From Burkholderiales bacterium (GTDB lineage Bacteria; Pseudomonadota; Gammaproteobacteria; Burkholderiales; Methylophilaceae): DNA of 64,000 nucleotides. The notes beneath the pieces are model-generated. The model did not search any database. It saw nothing but the letters and a program-made list of their open reading frames with translations, and was not told the DNA's origin. The stretch covers positions 62,001 to 126,000 of the forward strand of contig JAURKY010000006.1 of the NCBI GenBank assembly GCA_030831475.1. Reading direction: 5' to 3'. Below, piece by piece: positions 46,657 through 57,354 of the stretch. The stretch's first letter is position 1. Each line of letters starts with the position of its first letter. Made by a program: the position numbers and the translations under genes.

Positions 46657-49368
46657 ATGAAGAAAATTTTATTGGTTGATGGCTCATCATATCTTTACAG
46701 GGCATTTCATGCGATGCCTGACTTCAGAAATAAAGAAAATGAGCCGACAGGCGTCATTTATGGTGTGCTCAATATGCTAAGACATATTCATAGCAAATAC
46801 CCCTCCGATTACAGTGTTTGTGTATTTGACGCTAAAGGTAAAACCTTTAGAAGTGATATATATAAAGATTACAAGGCTACTCGACCCAAAATGCCTGAAG
46901 AACTCGCATGTCAAATTGAGCCTCTATTGGAGGCAATTGACGCGATGGGTTGGCCCATCATTATTCATCAAGGTGTCGAGGCCGATGATGTGATAGGCAC
47001 ACTGGCTAAAAAAGCAAATCATGATAATTTACAAGTCACTATCTCAACAGGTGACAAAGATCTGGCACAACTTGTGAACCCCAAAACTACCCTTGTGAAC
47101 ACGATGAATGATGAGACCCTCGATGTGGATGGAGTTAGAAATAAATTTGGAGTACCCCCAGAAAAAATAATTGACTACTTAACCATCATCGGAGACAAGG
47201 TCGATAACATTCCCGGTGTTGAAAAAGTGGGTCCTAAAACTGCCCTTAAATGGCTAGAGGAATTTGATAGTCTGGATGAAATCATCAGCAATGCTCATAA
47301 TTTTTCTGGGGCTGTTGGTGAAAACCTTAGAAAGGTTACTGATTGGCTCCCCACGGCTAAGGATTTAATCACAATAAAAACAGATGTCGATATCGCTTGC
47401 GATTGGTCAGACTTTGCTAAAAAACCTTCGGATGAAAAGAAATTAATTGAATTATATAAGCGCTTTAATTTTTCCAGTTGGCTCAAGGATTTAAATGGTA
47501 ATTCAAGAAAACATGACGAGGAGCTTGAGCCCAAAAAATTACTGGCAACCACATTTAAAAATTTACAGAATTATCAGCCTATCCAAACAGAACAAAAACT
47601 CCAAGAGTGTATCAATGAAATTAAAAAAGTAGGCTTTGTATGCATAGACACTGAAACAGACTCACTTGATTTTATGCAGGCAAATCTTGTAGGCATCTCA
47701 GTATCTTTAAACCCAGGGGTTGCTTTTTATATTCCTATTGGCCATCAAAACTCATCTGAAAATCAACTGGCTATCGCCTACGTTCTAAAAAATTTAAAGC
47801 CAATTTTAGAGGACGAAAATATAAAAAAGATTGGTCAAAACATCAAATATGATGCCCATATTTTTTTAAACTACGATATTTCACTGCAAGGTATTGCAGA
47901 CGATACAATGCTTCAAAGTTATGTATTAGAGAGTCATCAAAGTCATGGCATGGATAAATTAAGTAAAAAATATCTTAATCATGAATGTGTAAGCTATGAA
48001 TCATTAGTTGGAAAAGGAGTTAACCAAATAACCTTTGACCAAGTCAATTTATCGGATGCGATTCATTATGCAGCAGAGGATGCTGATGTAACATTACAAC
48101 TTCATAATCACCTCTCAGGTTTACTTAAAGATAATGAAAAGCTAAACCAAATTTATTCAACATTTGAAATACCCGCTATGAAAGTGTTATTGAAAATGGA
48201 AAGAAATGGTGTTTTAATTGATGCTAATACACTCCACAAACAAAGCCATGACATTGGCCAAAAACTTGTTCATCTTGAAAATCAGGCTTATGAAATTGCC
48301 GAGCAACCATTTAACTTATCCTCCCCAAAACAATTACAAGAAATTTTATTTGAAAAGCTTGGCATTAAACCGCTGAAAAAAACACCGACAGGCGCCGCAT
48401 CAACCAGTGAAGATGTTTTACAAGAGCTGGCTGAAAATTACCCTCTACCTAAAATTATTTTAGAACACAGAGGTTTATCAAAACTCAAGTCAACTTATAC
48501 AGATAAGTTACCTAGAATGATCAATGTCAATACAGGTCGAGTTCATACCAGTTATAATCAAGCGGTTGCAATTACCGGTCGACTCGCAAGTTCAGAGCCT
48601 AATCTACAAAATATTCCCATTCGTACGCAAGAGGGAAGAAAAGTGCGTGAGGCTTTTATTGCAAACAAAGATCATAAAATCATGTCAGCTGACTACTCCC
48701 AAATTGAATTAAGAATCATGGCTCATTTATCTCAAGACGAAGGCTTAATAAATGCTTTCAAAAATAACGAAGATATTCATAAAATCACAGCCTCAGAGAT
48801 ATTTAACACCAAGCTTGATACCGTGACATCCGAACAAAGGAGGTATGCCAAAGTCATTAATTTTGGATTAATTTATGGCATGGGTGTCTATGGCTTAGCT
48901 CGAAATCTAAATATAGATCGAATGGCTGCTCAAAATTATATTGAAAAATACTTTTCAAAATATCCTGGGGTAAAACAATACATGGACGAAGCTAAGAAAT
49001 TTGCAAAATTTAATGGTTACGTTGAAACATTTTTTGGTCGTCGTCTATGGACGCCTGAAATCAATGGTGGCAATGGAATGCGCAGAGCAGCCGCTGAAAG
49101 GGCTGCAATTAATGGTCCAATGCAAGGCACTGCGGCGGACCTTATTAAGCTTGCAATGATAAAAGTGGATGATTGGCTCACAAACAATAATGGCTTGCAA
49201 GGCAAGATGATCATGCAAGTTCATGATGAACTTGTATTTGAAGTGCCTAATCAAGAGGTTGAAACATTTAAGGAAATGGTGCCAAAACTCATGAATTCTG
49301 TTGCATCGCTCGATGTTCCATTGGTTACTGATATAGGTCAAGGTGATAATTGGGAGCAAGCACATTGA
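46657..49368 (+). CDS. polA: DNA polymerase I
   Basis: PolA fills gaps and removes primers. The 903-residue protein has all three domains: 5'-3' exonuclease (about 1-290, LVDGSSYLYRAFHAMP, STGDKDLAQL), 3'-5' exonuclease (about 300-480, with the D-x-E pair in CIDTETDSLDF) and polymerase (about 500-903, YSQIELRIMAHLS, ERRYAKVINFGLIYGM, QVHDELVFEVP). The proofreading residues appear intact. It overlaps the next gene by 4 nt. Confidence 0.98.
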   Translation: MKKILLVDGSSYLYRAFHAMPDFRNKENEPTGVIYGVLNMLRHIHSKYPSDYSVCVFDAKGKTFRSDIYKDYKATRPKMPEELACQIEPLLEAIDAMGWPIIIHQGVEADDVIGTLAKKANHDNLQVTISTGDKDLAQLVNPKTTLVNTMNDETLDVDGVRNKFGVPPEKIIDYLTIIGDKVDNIPGVEKVGPKTALKWLEEFDSLDEIISNAHNFSGAVGENLRKVTDWLPTAKDLITIKTDVDIACDWSDFAKKPSDEKKLIELYKRFNFSSWLKDLNGNSRKHDEELEPKKLLATTFKNLQNYQPIQTEQKLQECINEIKKVGFVCIDTETDSLDFMQANLVGISVSLNPGVAFYIPIGHQNSSENQLAIAYVLKNLKPILEDENIKKIGQNIKYDAHIFLNYDISLQGIADDTMLQSYVLESHQSHGMDKLSKKYLNHECVSYESLVGKGVNQITFDQVNLSDAIHYAAEDADVTLQLHNHLSGLLKDNEKLNQIYSTFEIPAMKVLLKMERNGVLIDANTLHKQSHDIGQKLVHLENQAYEIAEQPFNLSSPKQLQEILFEKLGIKPLKKTPTGAASTSEDVLQELAENYPLPKIILEHRGLSKLKSTYTDKLPRMINVNTGRVHTSYNQAVAITGRLASSEPNLQNIPIRTQEGRKVREAFIANKDHKIMSADYSQIELRIMAHLSQDEGLINAFKNNEDIHKITASEIFNTKLDTVTSEQRRYAKVINFGLIYGMGVYGLARNLNIDRMAAQNYIEKYFSKYPGVKQYMDEAKKFAKFNGYVETFFGRRLWTPEINGGNGMRRAAAERAAINGPMQGTAADLIKLAMIKVDDWLTNNNGLQGKMIMQVHDELVFEVPNQEVETFKEMVPKLMNSVASLDVPLVTDIGQGDNWEQAH

Positions 49369-50108
49369 TCCTAAAACCCATTCACGCATTAATTATTGGA
49401 GATGAAATACTCTCTGGCAAACGTCAAGATAAACACTTAACTTATTTAATAAATACACTTAAGAAATTTGATTTTATGCTTGCCGGAGCAAATTATGTGG
49501 GGGACTCAGAAGAGGATATTAAGCAATGTATCTTTAATAAAAAAGACTGCATATTATTTAGCTTTGGGGGCATTGGTGCTACTCCCGATGATCGAACTCG
49601 GCAAGCAGCTGCAAGTGCAAATAATATTGCTATTGAAAGACATCCTGAGGCCATTGCATTAATTGAAAAACAATTTGGTAAAGACGCTTATCCAAAACGC
49701 ATTTTGATGGGAGAGCTTCCTAAAAATGCCAAATTAATACCTAACACAATCAATAACATTCCAGGGTTTTCTTTGCATGACCATCATTTTATGCCAGGCT
49801 TTCCTGAAATGGCATGGCCCATGATTGAATGGGTCATCAATCATTATTATTTAGAATTTTCTAAAGAAAAAACGACGGATGATCAATCATTGTGGATCGA
49901 TGATCGAAGTGAAAGCACACTGATTGATCTTATGCGATCCATTGAGAAACAATTTACTGATGTTCGAATATATAGCCTTCCCAAGCTCTCACCTAACAAA
50001 ACATTAGAATTTGGTATTAAAGGCGATAAACAACAAGTCAAAAACGCCATGCTCTTCTTAAAAAACTTCCTCTCAGATGAAAAAATATCTTGGCGAGAAA
50101 ATAAATAA
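49365..50108 (+). CDS. Molybdopterin-binding domain (CinA N-terminal/MoaB-like) protein
   Basis: The start at TTG 49365 overlaps the polA stop as TTGA and gives 247 residues. A longer TTG form from 49350 is less likely. N-terminal HALIIGDEILSGKRQDKHL and FSFGGIGATPDDRTRQAAA match the MoCF-like domain of CinA and MoaB. The C-terminal deamidase half of CinA is missing. The molecular role of such stand-alone proteins is uncertain. A connection to polA beyond cotranscription is not evident. Confidence 0.82.
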   Translation: MILKPIHALIIGDEILSGKRQDKHLTYLINTLKKFDFMLAGANYVGDSEEDIKQCIFNKKDCILFSFGGIGATPDDRTRQAAASANNIAIERHPEAIALIEKQFGKDAYPKRILMGELPKNAKLIPNTINNIPGFSLHDHHFMPGFPEMAWPMIEWVINHYYLEFSKEKTTDDQSLWIDDRSESTLIDLMRSIEKQFTDVRIYSLPKLSPNKTLEFGIKGDKQQVKNAMLFLKNFLSDEKISWRENK

Positions 50109-50171
50109 AATTTAAGCTTTGCTCATTGCCTGATTGATTATAAAATAAGCACTTTTCTCACAGAATTATTT

Positions 50172-51191
50172 ATGAACATAGGCAATATAAGTATTAGGAA
50201 TAACCTTTTTCTTGCACCCATGGCGGGTGTAACCGACAGGCCTTTTCGAATGCTTTGTAAAAAATTAGGTGCAGGTGTCGCTGTCAGCGAAATGGTTACA
50301 TCGAACTCATTGCTCTATGGCAGTGAAAAAACTAAAAAAAGAGCAGATCATGAAGGTGAAGTAGATCCTATTTCAGTTCAAATTGCTGGGGCAGATCCTA
50401 AAATGATGGCTGATGCCGCAAAATATAATGCGGATAACGGCGCCCAAATTATTGATATCAATATGGGTTGTCCCGCAAAAAAAATATGTAATGTTATGGC
50501 GGGCTCCGCATTGCTCAAACATGAAAAATTAGTTGAAGATATTCTTCAAAATGTTGTCAATGCTGTCAATATTCCAGTCACACTAAAAATCAGGACAGGC
50601 TGGGATAAAGAAAATAAGAATGCCACAAAAATTGCAAAAATTGCTGAAGAATCTGGTATTAAGGCACTAGCAATTCATGGCAGAACTCGCGCTTGTCTTT
50701 ATCAGGGTCATGCAGAATATGACACGATTGCTTCAGTTAAAAATGCAATTAATATTCCTGTAATTGCTAATGGTGATATTACAACGCCCGAAAAAGCAAA
50801 ATATGTTTTGGACTATACCAAGGCCGATGGTGTCATGATTGGACGAGCGGCTCAAGGGCGACCATGGATTTTTCGTGAAATTGATCACTTTTTAAAACAT
50901 AATGAAGTGCCCGAGCTACCAACCATTAATGAAATACAAAAAACAACACTTGAACACGTTAATGATTTGTATGATTTTTATGGCGAGCTGAAAGGTATGC
51001 GTATTGCTCGAAAACACATTTCTTGGTACACCAAAGGCTTAAAACATTCAGCCCAATTTAGAGCCAATATGAATTTAATTGAAGAGCCTACATTACAAAT
51101 CAAAGCAATTAATGAATATTTTGAAAGTCTGAAAGTTCATCATCAATATATTCCTTACGATCAATCCATGGCTGAGGTTGTTTTTGCATAA
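50172..51191 (+). CDS. dusB: tRNA-dihydrouridine synthase B
   Basis: DusB reduces uridine to dihydrouridine at tRNA position 17. The 339-residue FMN enzyme shows APMAGVTDRPFR, NMGCPAKKI with the catalytic C100, RTGWD and AIHGRTR for substrate contact, and MIGRAAQGRPW for phosphate binding. The dusB-fis pair is widespread in Proteobacteria. The stop codon overlaps the fis start by one base (TAATG). Confidence 0.95.
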   Translation: MNIGNISIRNNLFLAPMAGVTDRPFRMLCKKLGAGVAVSEMVTSNSLLYGSEKTKKRADHEGEVDPISVQIAGADPKMMADAAKYNADNGAQIIDINMGCPAKKICNVMAGSALLKHEKLVEDILQNVVNAVNIPVTLKIRTGWDKENKNATKIAKIAEESGIKALAIHGRTRACLYQGHAEYDTIASVKNAINIPVIANGDITTPEKAKYVLDYTKADGVMIGRAAQGRPWIFREIDHFLKHNEVPELPTINEIQKTTLEHVNDLYDFYGELKGMRIARKHISWYTKGLKHSAQFRANMNLIEEPTLQIKAINEYFESLKVHHQYIPYDQSMAEVVFA

Positions 51192-51427
51192 TGATAAATA
51201 ATCGACTCTCCGATGACATTGATCTCTTACTTGATCAGTATTTTAAAGACCTTCACGGCGAGTTACCAGGTAATCTCTACGATTTAGTTCTAACCCATAT
51301 TGAAAAGCCGCTTTTACTGTACGTGATGAACTTCGCTCATGGCAACCAGAGTAAAGCTGCCGAAATTTTAGGCTTAAATAGAAATACTTTAAGAAAAAAA
51401 TTAAAAGCCCATAACATAGAGTTTTAA
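51191..51427 (+). CDS. fis: Fis-family nucleoid-associated DNA-binding protein
   Basis: Fis bends DNA and regulates many promoters, including rRNA genes. This 78-residue form is shorter than the 98 residues of E. coli because the N-terminal beta hairpin is reduced. The C-terminal helix-turn-helix is well conserved ([21 protein letters not shown]). It is translationally coupled to dusB and followed 2 nt later by purH. Confidence 0.93.
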   Translation: MINNRLSDDIDLLLDQYFKDLHGELPGNLYDLVLTHIEKPLLLYVMNFAHGNQSKAAEILGLNRNTLRKKLKAHNIEF

Positions 51428-51429
51428 AA

Positions 51430-52974
51430 ATGATCAAAATCAAACGTGCATTAATTAGTGTTTCTGACAAAGATAAATTATTAGATTTAGCCAAGGTATT
51501 AACTGATTTTAATGTTGAAATTTTATCAACAGGCGGAACCGCTAAGTTGCTAAATGACAATTCAATAACAGTGACCGAAGTATCTGATTACACAAAGTTT
51601 CCTGAGATGTTAGAGGGAAGAGTAAAAACACTTCACCCTAAAATTCATGGTGGCATTCTAGCAAAAAGAAATGATGACCATTTAAAAACGCTTCGTGAAA
51701 ATAATATTGAAACCATTGATCTTGTCGTTGTTAATTTGTACCCCTTCGAAGCAACCATTGAGAAACCCAATTGTTCACTTGAGGATGCGATCGAAAATAT
51801 CGATATTGGTGGGCCAACAATGATTCGTTCAGCGGCTAAGAATTTTGAATCCGTAGCTGTGTTAACAAGCTGTGAGGATTACGATTTATTTATTGAAGAA
51901 TTTAAAAAAAACAAAGGGGCACTTGATCGTGATTTTAGATTTAATTTGGCAAAAAAAGCATTTACTCATACCGCAAGATATGATGCGGCCATAAGTACTT
52001 ATCTTACTCAGGATGAGGGACATTTTCCAAATGTCTTAGGACAGGTACTCAATAAAGAAATGGAAATGAGATACGGTGAGAACCCCCACCAAAAAGCTGC
52101 CTTCTTCAAATTTAATAAAGAGATACCAGGCGCTTTATCTAACTTTACTCAACTGCAGGGCAAGGAGTTATCATTTAATAACCTTAATGACTCTGATGGC
52201 GCCTGGGAATGTGTCAAAAGTTTTAAAGAACCTACCTGTGTCATTGTAAAGCACGCTAATCCTTGTGGTGTTTGTTCTGCAAAAACCCCTTCAGATGCAT
52301 ACCAAGGAGCCTTTAATACAGATCCAACCTCTGCCTTTGGTGGAATCATTGCTTTTAATGTTGAAGTTGATGGAGCGGCAGCAGAATTAATTATGAAACA
52401 GTTCGTGGAAGTTATTATTGCTCCAAGCTATTCAAGTGAAGCTTTAAAAATTTTTCAAACCAAAGAAAATATTAGATTACTTCAGGTTCCTCTGGGTCAT
52501 TCCACTAACCAGCTAGATTTTAAAAAAATTGGAGGGGGCTTCCTTGTCCAATCCGCTGATGAACATGAACTCGATATTGATGCATGTGAAATTGTAACTA
52601 AACTAAAACCATCACCGAAGGATTTATCCGATCTAAAGTTTGCATGGCAAGTAGCACAGTATGTTAAATCCAATGCAATTGTTTTTTGTCGTGACAAAAA
52701 AACGTTAGGTGTTGGCGCAGGTCAGATGAGTCGAGTAGACAGCACAAAAATTGCAGCCATTAAAGCGGAGAATGCTGGACTATCATTAAAAGGTAGCGTG
52801 GTTGCTTCAGATGCTTTTTTTCCCTTTAGAGATGGCTTAGATGTACTCGCACAATATGGCGCCAAGTATGTCATTCAGCCCGGAGGAAGTATGCGTGATA
52901 GCGAGGTTATTGAGGCCGCTAATGAACATGGTCTCGTTATGCTATTTACAAAAATAAGACACTTTAGACATTAA
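51430..52974 (+). CDS. purH: Bifunctional phosphoribosylaminoimidazolecarboxamide formyltransferase / IMP cyclohydrolase
   Basis: PurH performs the last two steps of IMP synthesis. The 514-residue protein has an N-terminal cyclohydrolase domain (1 to about 195, [36 protein letters not shown]) and a C-terminal formyltransferase domain with [12 protein letters not shown] and catalytic KHANPCG. It follows fis closely and precedes purD by 4 nt. Confidence 0.97.
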   Translation: MIKIKRALISVSDKDKLLDLAKVLTDFNVEILSTGGTAKLLNDNSITVTEVSDYTKFPEMLEGRVKTLHPKIHGGILAKRNDDHLKTLRENNIETIDLVVVNLYPFEATIEKPNCSLEDAIENIDIGGPTMIRSAAKNFESVAVLTSCEDYDLFIEEFKKNKGALDRDFRFNLAKKAFTHTARYDAAISTYLTQDEGHFPNVLGQVLNKEMEMRYGENPHQKAAFFKFNKEIPGALSNFTQLQGKELSFNNLNDSDGAWECVKSFKEPTCVIVKHANPCGVCSAKTPSDAYQGAFNTDPTSAFGGIIAFNVEVDGAAAELIMKQFVEVIIAPSYSSEALKIFQTKENIRLLQVPLGHSTNQLDFKKIGGGFLVQSADEHELDIDACEIVTKLKPSPKDLSDLKFAWQVAQYVKSNAIVFCRDKKTLGVGAGQMSRVDSTKIAAIKAENAGLSLKGSVVASDAFFPFRDGLDVLAQYGAKYVIQPGGSMRDSEVIEAANEHGLVMLFTKIRHFRH

Positions 52975-52978
52975 TTAA

Positions 52979-54265
52979 ATGAAAATATTGGTCATAGGAA
53001 ATGGTGGGCGGGAGCATGCAATTGCTTGGAAACTAGCCCAAAGTAATTTAGTAGATTTAGTTTATGTTGCCCCTGGAAATGGTGGTACAGCCACTGGAAA
53101 TCAAAAAATAAAAAATATCAATCTAAAAAATAATCATGAGCTGATTGATTTTGCCAAACAAAATAATATCGAACTCACTGTGGTTGGTCCTGAGTTACCT
53201 CTTTCTCTAGGCATCGTTAATGATTTCCACAAACATGGACTTAATATTTTTGGACCAACAAAAGAAGCAGCACAACTAGAAAGCTCAAAAGATTTTGCTA
53301 AAGCTTTCATGAAGAAACATCAAATCCCAACTGCTGACTATCAAACGTTTACTGAAATCAAAAAAGCCCATGCTTATATCTTAGAAAAAGGTGCGCCTAT
53401 TGTTATTAAGGCAGATGGTCTAGCAGCTGGAAAAGGTGTCATTGTTGCACAAACTGAAGATGAAGCCATTGCAGCTGTAAACTCAATGCTTGCTGATAAT
53501 AAGTTTGGTAATGCTGGTGCACGTGTTGTCATAGAGGAATTCTTGACGGGCGAGGAAGCCAGTTTTATTGTGATAGCCGATGGTGAAAATATTTTACCAT
53601 TGGCATCAAGTCAAGATCATAAGAGACTTCTTAATGATGATTTAGGACCCAATACCGGTGGTATGGGTGCATATTCTCCTGCGCCAATTGTTGATGATGC
53701 TTTACATGAAAAAATTATGAATTTAGTTATAAAGCCTACAGTACAAGGGATGAAACAAGACGGTTTTAACTTTGTAGGTTTCTTGTATGCAGGCCTGATG
53801 ATTGATGCAAATAAAAATATTAAAACGTTAGAATTCAATTGCAGGTTAGGTGATCCTGAAACACAACCCTTACTTTTTAGAATTAAAAGTGATTTATTGC
53901 CGGTGTTATTAAATGCAACCCAAGGTAAACTTAATGAATCAATCATTGAATGGGAGGATGGTTATTCAATCACTGTTGTTATGGCAGCTGAAAACTATCC
54001 TAATACTCCAAAACTGGGTGATGTCATCTCTCAATTAGAATGTAATGATTCCGATTGTTTTATATTTCATGCTGGAACAAAAAAAGTCAGTGAGGAAATT
54101 TTAACCTCAGGGGGTCGTGTATTAGGCGTCACAGCCAAAGCGATGAATTTATCTGAGGCGCAAAAAAAGGTCTATCAGCTTACCAAACAAATTCAATTTA
54201 AGGGCTCTCAATATCGTACTGACATAGGTAATAAAGCCTTTAACCGAATCAGTGAAAAATCATAG
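52979..54265 (+). CDS. purD: Phosphoribosylamine-glycine ligase
   Basis: PurD joins phosphoribosylamine and glycine with ATP to make glycinamide ribonucleotide. The 428-residue ATP-grasp enzyme shows VIGNGGREHAIAWKL, GPELPLSLGI, IKADGLAAGKGVIVA and EFNCRLGDPETQ. It belongs to the purH-purD segment of the operon. The 3' end overlaps tsaC by 14 nt. Confidence 0.97.
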   Translation: MKILVIGNGGREHAIAWKLAQSNLVDLVYVAPGNGGTATGNQKIKNINLKNNHELIDFAKQNNIELTVVGPELPLSLGIVNDFHKHGLNIFGPTKEAAQLESSKDFAKAFMKKHQIPTADYQTFTEIKKAHAYILEKGAPIVIKADGLAAGKGVIVAQTEDEAIAAVNSMLADNKFGNAGARVVIEEFLTGEEASFIVIADGENILPLASSQDHKRLLNDDLGPNTGGMGAYSPAPIVDDALHEKIMNLVIKPTVQGMKQDGFNFVGFLYAGLMIDANKNIKTLEFNCRLGDPETQPLLFRIKSDLLPVLLNATQGKLNESIIEWEDGYSITVVMAAENYPNTPKLGDVISQLECNDSDCFIFHAGTKKVSEEILTSGGRVLGVTAKAMNLSEAQKKVYQLTKQIQFKGSQYRTDIGNKAFNRISEKS

Positions 54266-54794
54266 ATTAAAAAGATTTCTAATTAGAGGTGGAGTGATTA
54301 TCTACCCAACAGAATCTTGTTTTGGAATAGGTTGTGATCCAAAAAATATTCATGCCATAAACAAAATTATGGTTTTAAAAAAAAGAAATATTAAAAAAAA
54401 TTTTTTACTCATTTCGTCATCTCTTAAACAATTAGATAGCTACATTAATAATTTGACTCAAACTCAAATAGATAAGCTTTTTAAAAAATGGCCTGGTCCA
54501 CACACATGGGTTATCAATGCTAAGGAAAATTGTAAGCCCTGGCTTACGAATCACTCAAACCAAATCGCCATAAGAATACCTAGCTTTTTATCATGCTTTA
54601 ATCTATGCAAAAATACAGGCATGGCTTTAATCTCTACCAGCGCTAATCTAAGTGGTAAAAAAACACTCAAAAATTACCGTGAAGTATGCCGTTTTTCAAA
54701 TAGACACGTTAGACTCATTAAAGGGCAAATTGGAAAACAAAAAAAACCATCAACTATTCAAGATTTTGCTACAGGAAAGATTTTAAGAAAATAA
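54252..54794 (+). CDS. tsaC: L-threonylcarbamoyladenylate synthase
   Basis: TsaC (RimN type) makes threonylcarbamoyl-AMP for t6A tRNA modification. The 180-residue protein has a YrdC fold with [41 protein letters not shown] and STSANLSGK. It starts at GTG 54252 within purD. TsaB, another t6A component, is at 30159-30833. It is followed by hemF 1 nt downstream. Confidence 0.94.
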   Translation: MKNHRLKRFLIRGGVIIYPTESCFGIGCDPKNIHAINKIMVLKKRNIKKNFLLISSSLKQLDSYINNLTQTQIDKLFKKWPGPHTWVINAKENCKPWLTNHSNQIAIRIPSFLSCFNLCKNTGMALISTSANLSGKKTLKNYREVCRFSNRHVRLIKGQIGKQKKPSTIQDFATGKILRK

Positions 54795-54795
54795 A

Positions 54796-55701
54796 ATGGC
54801 AAGTGAAAATAAAGTAAAACAAGTACAAGATTTTTTAACAAACCTCCAAAGCGATATTGTTGAAGCAATTCAACTTATTGATGGGAAAAATTTTATTCAT
54901 GATTCTTGGCAGAGAACTGAAGGTGGTGGTGGAACTACCTGCATACTTGAAAATGGAAATGTATTTGAACGCGCAGGAGTAGGATTTTCACATGTCCTCG
55001 GAAATAAATTACCAAAATCCGCATCTCAACAAAGGCCTGAACTTGAAAATAGAAAATGGGAAGCGCTTGGTGTATCACTTGTTTTTCATCCATACAATCC
55101 TTTTGTACCAACGGTTCATATGAATGTGCGTTTTTTTATCGCCTCAAATAATGAGGATGATGTTTGGTGGTTTGGTGGGGGGATGGATCTTACGCCCTAT
55201 TATCCTTTTGAAGAGGATGTCATTCACTTTCATCAAACGTTAAAAACCGGTTTAGAGCCTTTTGGTGATCATACCTATCAAAAATTTAAGGATCAATGTG
55301 ATGATTATTTTTTCCTTAATCACAGGAACGAGCCAAGAGGAATTGGTGGGATCTTTTTTGATGATTTTTCAGAAAAAGATTTTACTTTTTCATTTGATTT
55401 AACTAGGAAAGTAGGAAAAATATTTCTTACCGCGTACCTACCGATTGTACAAAGAAGAAAAGATGTTTCATTTACAGATAAGCAAAGAGACTTTCAACTT
55501 TATCGTCGCAGCCGATATGTAGAATTTAATCTTCTTCAAGATAGAGGCACTTTATTTGGAATCCAGTCAAAAGGCAGGACAGAATCAATTTTAATGTCTA
55601 TGCCCCCTATGGTAAAGTGGTCCTATGATTGGTCCCCAGAAAAAAATAGTATGGAATCAAAGTTATATAATGAATTTTTAATCAAGAAAAATTGGGTCTA
55701 A
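54796..55701 (+). CDS. hemF: Oxygen-dependent coproporphyrinogen III oxidase
   Basis: HemF oxidatively decarboxylates two propionates of coproporphyrinogen III. The 301-residue length fits. Signatures are [30 protein letters not shown] (a glycine-rich segment followed by ERAGVGFS), [18 protein letters not shown], and [14 protein letters not shown]. It requires oxygen, consistent with an aerobic life. It pairs in pathway with hemJ. An amino-acid symporter gene follows 1 nt downstream. Confidence 0.97.
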   Translation: MASENKVKQVQDFLTNLQSDIVEAIQLIDGKNFIHDSWQRTEGGGGTTCILENGNVFERAGVGFSHVLGNKLPKSASQQRPELENRKWEALGVSLVFHPYNPFVPTVHMNVRFFIASNNEDDVWWFGGGMDLTPYYPFEEDVIHFHQTLKTGLEPFGDHTYQKFKDQCDDYFFLNHRNEPRGIGGIFFDDFSEKDFTFSFDLTRKVGKIFLTAYLPIVQRRKDVSFTDKQRDFQLYRRSRYVEFNLLQDRGTLFGIQSKGRTESILMSMPPMVKWSYDWSPEKNSMESKLYNEFLIKKNWV

Positions 55702-55702
55702 A

Positions 55703-57043
55703 ATGCTTCATTCAATTGAAGAAATAATACATAACTTATCTGGCATGGTATGGGGTCCTCCCATGTTAATACTATTATTTGGTACTCACATTTATCTTTC
55801 CTTTCAATTAAAGTTTCTACAATTTAGATCGCTTCCGTTAGCTATTAAAATACTTTTTAGTAAATCTAATGCAGATGGAGATATTTCTCATTTTTCTGCA
55901 CTTATGACGGCTCTGGCTGCAACCGTAGGGATTGGGAATATTGTTGGTGTTGCAACTGCGATAACTCTCGGAGGTCCAGGTGCTATTTTTTGGATGTGGC
56001 TAACAGGATTGCTCGGAATGTCGACTAAGTATTGTGAAGGTCTATTGGCTGTTAAATATAGAATCAAAGGAAAAAATGGTATGCAGGGCGGGCCAATGTA
56101 TTATCTTACTAAAGGCCTAAACAAATATTGGCTTGCTTGTTTTTTTTCAGTTTTCACAATTTTTGCAGCTTTTGGATCGGGTAATATGGTCCAAGCTAAT
56201 GCAACAGCAACAGTATTCAAAAGTGCTTTTAATATTCCTCCAGAGTTGACTGGAATTATCTTAAGCTTTCTAGCAGGGATAGTGATTATTGGCGGGATTA
56301 AATCAATAGGAAGATTTGCATCTATTTTTGTGCCTATTATGATTATTCTTTATCTAGTCACTACATCAATAGTTTTAATTATTAATAGTGACAAAATACC
56401 TGAGGCGCTTAATTTAATTTTCTCTGGGGCTTTCACCGGCACTGCAGCGACCGGAGGATTTATAGGTGCCACTATTGCTGCTGCTATTCGTTTTGGTGTC
56501 GCAAGAGGCTTATTTTCAAATGAGTCTGGCTTGGGCTCTGCAGCTATTGCTGCAGCATCAGCAAAAACCAATGATCCAGTCAGACAAGCCCTCGTTAGTA
56601 TGACGGGTACTTTTATTGATACTATTGTTGTATGCACAATGACTGCTCTTGTAATTTTAACCTCTGGACTTTGGGATACGGGCATAAATGCTGCAGAATT
56701 AACCAGCAAAAGTGTAGAGTCCGCGTTAGGTTATCCTGGCGAAATTATAATAGCTATTGCAACTGCTTTTTTTGCTTTTTCAACTCTGATCGGATGGTGT
56801 TTTTATGGAGAACGGGCGCTTGAATTTTTATTTGGTCCCAAATCTGTAATTGTCTATCGAATAGTTTTCACAATTTTAGTTTTTATTGGTTCTACAATGA
56901 GTTTAAGTTTAGTTTGGAATTTCTCAGATATTATGAATGGCATGATGGCGATACCAAATCTAATTGGATTGATATTTTTATGCAAAGTAGTAAAGAATGA
57001 GACTAATAGGTTTTTTTTAGTGCAAGACAAATCAGAGGGTTAA
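55703..57043 (+). CDS. Sodium:alanine/glycine symporter (AGCS family)
   Basis: The 446-residue carrier has about ten helices. AGCS signatures are FSALMTALAATVGIGNIVGVA, GPGAIFWMW, GMSTKYCEG and NESGLGSAAIAAASAKT. It imports alanine or glycine with sodium. Exact substrate is not clear from sequence. It is the last gene of the dusB-fis-purH-purD-tsaC-hemF run and converges on a cytochrome c gene with a 12-nt overlap. Confidence 0.93.
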   Translation: MLHSIEEIIHNLSGMVWGPPMLILLFGTHIYLSFQLKFLQFRSLPLAIKILFSKSNADGDISHFSALMTALAATVGIGNIVGVATAITLGGPGAIFWMWLTGLLGMSTKYCEGLLAVKYRIKGKNGMQGGPMYYLTKGLNKYWLACFFSVFTIFAAFGSGNMVQANATATVFKSAFNIPPELTGIILSFLAGIVIIGGIKSIGRFASIFVPIMIILYLVTTSIVLIINSDKIPEALNLIFSGAFTGTAATGGFIGATIAAAIRFGVARGLFSNESGLGSAAIAAASAKTNDPVRQALVSMTGTFIDTIVVCTMTALVILTSGLWDTGINAAELTSKSVESALGYPGEIIIAIATAFFAFSTLIGWCFYGERALEFLFGPKSVIVYRIVFTILVFIGSTMSLSLVWNFSDIMNGMMAIPNLIGLIFLCKVVKNETNRFFLVQDKSEG

Positions 57044-57334
57044 AATCCATTTAACCATCGTTTTTAATTCATCATCACTTAAATTTGGATGAGGTATCAT
57101 AGGAACATCGCCCCAATTTCCACTTCCACCATTTCTTATCTTATTAACGAGCATTAAGTCTATTTCTGCTTGACCTTTATATTTTTTCGAAACATCAATA
57201 AAGGCAGGGCCTAAGACTTTGGTTTTTACGCTATGGCAGGCAAAACAACCGTTATTTTGTGCTAGATTTTTTCCATCATTTGCTATGGCAAATGATGAGC
57301 CTAAAATTGAAAAAATGATTAATAAATATTTCAT
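57032..57334 (-). CDS. Periplasmic class I cytochrome c
   Basis: A 100-residue protein with a signal peptide (ending near FAIAND). One heme-binding CFACH (C30, C33, H34) and likely axial M79 in VPMIPHP are visible, in the style of cytochrome c551/c8. It could shuttle electrons to the caa3 oxidase or other acceptors. The gene lies upstream of no cytochrome genes, and its neighbours are a DUF255 protein and an amino-acid carrier. Confidence 0.92.
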   Translation of the reverse strand: MKYLLIIFSILGSSFAIANDGKNLAQNNGCFACHSVKTKVLGPAFIDVSKKYKGQAEIDLMLVNKIRNGGSGNWGDVPMIPHPNLSDDELKTMVKWILTL

Positions 57335-57354
57335 TCAAAAAACCTAAAATGTAG

